Source: Helicostylum pulchrum (Eukaryota; Mucoromycota; Mucoromycetes; Mucorales; Mucoraceae). From it: a stretch of DNA of 64,000 bases. Position 1 is the stretch's first letter. The number at the start of each line of letters is the position of its first letter. The notes under the pieces were generated by a model, which saw only the letters and a program-made list of their open reading frames with translations, made no database searches and had not been told where the DNA came from. Below are positions 60,771 through 64,000 of this stretch, piece by piece. The position numbers and the translations under genes were made by a program. The stretch lies in NCBI GenBank assembly GCA_025677825.1, contig JAIXMO010000005.1, positions 868,001-932,000 of the forward strand. Reading direction: 5' to 3'.

Positions 60771-63700
60771 ATGGATGGACCAGCGTGTACAGGCTGTAAT
60801 AATATAATTGAAGAAGGTTCAGTTATTGCTTTTGGAGAATCATTATTTCATTTAAAGTGGTAAACAAATACACACACGCACATATATAATTATTTAGACT
60901 CTCACAAGCAATAATAATAAAAAAAGAAGCTAATTATAAATACAAATTATTATAGTTTCATGTGTGCTAAATGTTCAGAACCTGTTGACTGTGAATCAAA
61001 TTTATTACTATTAACAAATGGTAGACCAGTATGTGAGAGCTGTTCATATTGCTGTAATGCTTGTAAACAAGTGATTCGTGATGAGGCCATCATGACAGGT
61101 AAATATAAACACTCGATAGTTAAAAAAGATAAAAAAAAAATAGGTTGTTTAATAGTAATAAATAAATAGGCGATGAAGCATACCATGCAGACTGTTTTCA
61201 ATGTGTATCATGCAAAAAGAAAATCGATGATTTAGTATTTACCCAAACAAGCAAGGTATAAATAATTTATTTTTGATTAAATTTTAATGTTACCTTAAAC
61301 AAAATAAAAATTTAGGGTATTCATTGTACACCATGTCATGAGAAACGTAGGGCTGAGAAGCAAAAAAGAAGAGAAGAAAGAGGAAAAAGACAACAACAAA
61401 AATCAGCATTAAACTCAAAGGAGTTACCTGCTATTCCATCACCTGTTGCTACAAGTAGTACTCCTTCTCAGGTATTTTATAGATAGATATATATATATAC
61501 CTAAAAGGGGTGTTATAATAACCTTTTTTTATATATAAATATAGATTAATACATCTCGTCAGCCACGAACAGGCCTTCAATCATCTGCAAATACAGCAAA
61601 TCGTCATACAAGTCGATTATTTGATCCACAACTCGTCAGTGATTATATACAAACACAACCACGGTCTCGAAACCCATTAGATACTCGTACTCGTCGACCT
61701 TCTACCGATCCACCAACACCTACTCGTTCTCGTAGTAATTCAGTCGAGATACCTCCCAAGCTGCGCTTAGCAGATAATCGATTGACTCCTTCACGATCAG
61801 AAGTTGTATCCTCTTCCAAAATCAACGCCAACGCCAACAACACCTCGCCAACCTCTTCTTCGCCTAGTTCACCCCCTTTATCTATTGGCAGTAATTCACC
61901 ACAGACTTCTCTCCATAAAAATGTTATTAATACGTCTTCCTCGTTCTCTTCTTCACTAACAAAATCCACTTCCACTACTACACTTGACATCTCTCTATTA
62001 CCAGAGATCCCTTCACTTAATCTCTCCTTTTTTGACAATGACTCTAATGACTTGTTAAATCTTACAAAGACTTTAGGTGCCAGCATCTCTAAAGATATTT
62101 ATGGTTCTTCTGAAGATAAGGATAAGTCGGTTGCTGTACCGGGTATTGTAAAAACAACCGAAAATATTACACGCGCCTCACAATACCTTGAGTCATCCTT
62201 AATGAATGAAGATGCACATGATGGATCTTCACCGCCGCCATCTTCACCGGCCTGTGCCTCTTCTTTAGAAGAAGACAATATAAATGAAAAATTACGTAAT
62301 GAACTGGACAATACCAATGCTAAACTCAGTACAATGCAGGCAAGTTACAATAAAATTAAGGACGCCAGTCGTAAAGCATTAGAAGAGTTTACCCGAGCCA
62401 AAGAAGAATTTGCCAAGGAAGTGGCGTTACGTCAACAACAAGAGTACACTATAGTGCAATTAAAGCACCAATTAAGTATTGCTTATCAGTCCAAGCAAAT
62501 GACCCGACCGGAATTATCTGTGATAACAAAGGAAGAAGTTGAACGCGTGGCCAGAATTCGAGTAGAATTAGACAAGACTTGCAATGAATTAAAAGGATAT
62601 CGTAATATGCTGGTACAGGATATTGATTCACTTGTTCAACAGAAACAAGCAGGCGTTGAATTATATCCTACACTTCACTTGGAAGAGCATCAAAAGGCAC
62701 TAGTAGTAGAAATTAAATCGTTGGTCACGGATAGAGATCAAGTGCGTGTCGAAACAAAAAGCCTAGAAGATATGAGAGATGAAGTACTACATGAGATGGT
62801 CATGTTGAACACTAAAAATGCCGAGTTAACTGAAATGAACAATGATCTTTCTCGACGTGTGACAGAGAGAGAAAGAGAAGCTGCTGCAGTGATGGCCGGT
62901 ACATCATTTTTATACTCGCCTTCGCCTAGTCTTTCTTCTGAATTGTACTCTCCTACCAACATGCAGAGAAAGTCTTCTGAAGCAAGTATTGTTAGAAGCA
63001 TTGCACAGACTGCATTATTACAACATCAATTACAGCAGCAACAACAACAACCTCCTAAAGTATTTAAATTGAAAAAGAAGGGTAATATGTTTGCTAAATT
63101 AAGTGGAAAATCAAATAAGGTAGATTCCGCTACTAGCGCCATCTACGGTAGCACCAATGCCAATAGTACAATGAGTCTATCCATGGCAAACAATGAAAGT
63201 TTTATAGATTATCGTCAAAAGAACAGTATCTCGGCTAATTCTTCTGGTTCCAACAAGCAAGCGCAAGAAAATACACAGCATGGATCGCATACCTTCTTAA
63301 CTACTTCGTTTATTCGACCTGTGAAGTGCGAAGCCTGTGGCGAAAAGATGTGGGGTCGTACTGAACTCCGTTGTCAAGGCTGTATGTACGCTACGCATAC
63401 TCGTTGTTTATCACATGTACCTCAATTGTGTTATGCTGGAGCAACTACCGGTAGCTTTGAAAATATATCTTCCGAGTTGGAATTAAATAACAATCATCGG
63501 TCCTTGTTTGGCAACGATCTTGCAGACCAAGCTCATTATGAAGATCGTACGGTGCCGTGTATTATTGAACATTGTGTTAGCGCAGTAGAGAAGAGAGGTA
63601 TGGACTATGAAGGTATCTATCGTAAATCAGGCGGTGCTGCACAAATGCGATTAGTTCGCCAAGCATTTGATGCTGAGGATCCCTTGGATTTAGAAGAGGA

Positions 63701-64000
63701 AGAGCCAATTAACGATATCTGCGCTATCACCAGTGTTTTGAAACAGTACTTGAGAGAATTACCCAACCCAGTATTACCATTCAATCTATACTCTCAATTC
63801 ATTGAGGCAGTTTGTAAGTTTTATTTAAAACATCTAGATCTATTAAACTAATTTTTTTTTTCCTATTTTTAGCTGTCAATGTTGGACAAGAAAAAACAGA
63901 TAAATTTTTTGAATTATTGTCGCAATTACCCAAAGTTAATTATGATACTCTTCGATTATTAATTAGACATTTATCCAGGTACGGTTTTTAATATTAAAAA
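60771..64000 (+). CDS. LIM-C1-RhoGAP protein (Rga-type), 3' end outside the window
   Basis: Six exons are visible: 60771-60859, 60956-61098, 61170-61255, 61316-61471, 61545-63813 and 63873-63978. The last is followed by a GTACGG donor, so the gene continues beyond 64000. Two LIM domains open the protein (CTGCNNIIEEGSVIAFGESLFHLKC FMCAKC... and CCNACKQVI...YHADCFQCVSCKK...CTPCHEK). A disordered Ser/Pro region and a long coiled coil (about 62280-62900) follow. Next come a C1 zinc finger (HTFLTTSFIRPVKCEACGEKMWG...CQGCMYATHTRC...VPQLC) and a RhoGAP domain (VPCIIEHCVSAVEKRGM, EGIYRKSGGAAQMRLVRQAF, ITSVLKQYLRELPNPVLPF). EGIYRKSG holds the position of the catalytic arginine. Similar fungal proteins (Rga1/Rga2-like) turn off Cdc42 or Rho GTPases at growth sites. 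Only the start of the GAP domain is inside the window. Confidence 0.93.

Overview
This is nuclear DNA of an early-diverging filamentous fungus, most probably Mucoromycotina (Mucorales). The evidence is AT-rich sequence with many A/T homopolymer runs, dense short spliceosomal introns (about 50-80 nt, GTAAGT-like donors, CTAAY branch sites, YAG acceptors), eukaryotic housekeeping genes, and decayed copies of protein types that I associate with expanded families in Mucoromycotina genomes. No rRNA gene, complete tRNA, CRISPR array or recognisable intact transposase or reverse transcriptase was found. Exon boundaries were worked out by hand from splice signals, reading phase and family conservation.

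Layout. 0-5 kb: a possible terminal exon of an upstream gene, a two-exon tryptophan/asparagine-rich protein, then decayed coding sequence and a foldback (MITE-like) element. 5.4-9.5 kb: CTP synthase (-), a broken gene fragment, and a three-exon LYR protein (ETFRF1/LYRM5 type). 9.7-20.5 kb: a nine-exon Sec7-PH Arf GEF, an HMG-box transcription factor (-), uroporphyrinogen-III synthase, and a carboxymuconolactone decarboxylase-like protein (-). 22.7-29.6 kb: eIF4G with an unusual charged alanine-rich insert, and a Cla4-type PAK kinase (-). 29.7-34.4 kb: a degenerate island of repeats and pseudogene pieces bracketed by diverged direct repeats. 37-44.7 kb: a Crz1-like zinc-finger factor, a small coiled-coil protein (-), a mitochondrial PPR protein, a Ste12 factor (-) and a secreted FAS1 protein. 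44.9-50 kb: ribosomal protein eL37, a G-alpha subunit (-), a mitochondrial rhodanese (-) and an F-box protein (-). 51-53 kb: a broken lineage-specific gene. 53.4-58.5 kb: OPA3 (-), amidophosphoribosyltransferase with an apparent one-base frameshift, ribosomal protein eL15, and a small coiled-coil protein (-). 60.8 kb to the end: a LIM-C1-RhoGAP protein cut by the window edge.

Functionally the window mixes housekeeping genes (CTP and purine synthesis, heme synthesis, translation, mitochondria) with several signalling genes whose families act in polarity, mating and calcium responses: PAK/Cla4, G-alpha, Ste12, Crz1-like, LIM-RhoGAP, Arf GEF. The accessory material sits in the long intergenic stretches. 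The best candidates for something undescribed are the broken genes at 31.7-34.0 and 51.1-53.1 kb (possible PD-(D/E)XK-like folds), the foldback element at 4.3-5.0 kb and the direct-repeat-bracketed island at 29.7-34.4 kb.
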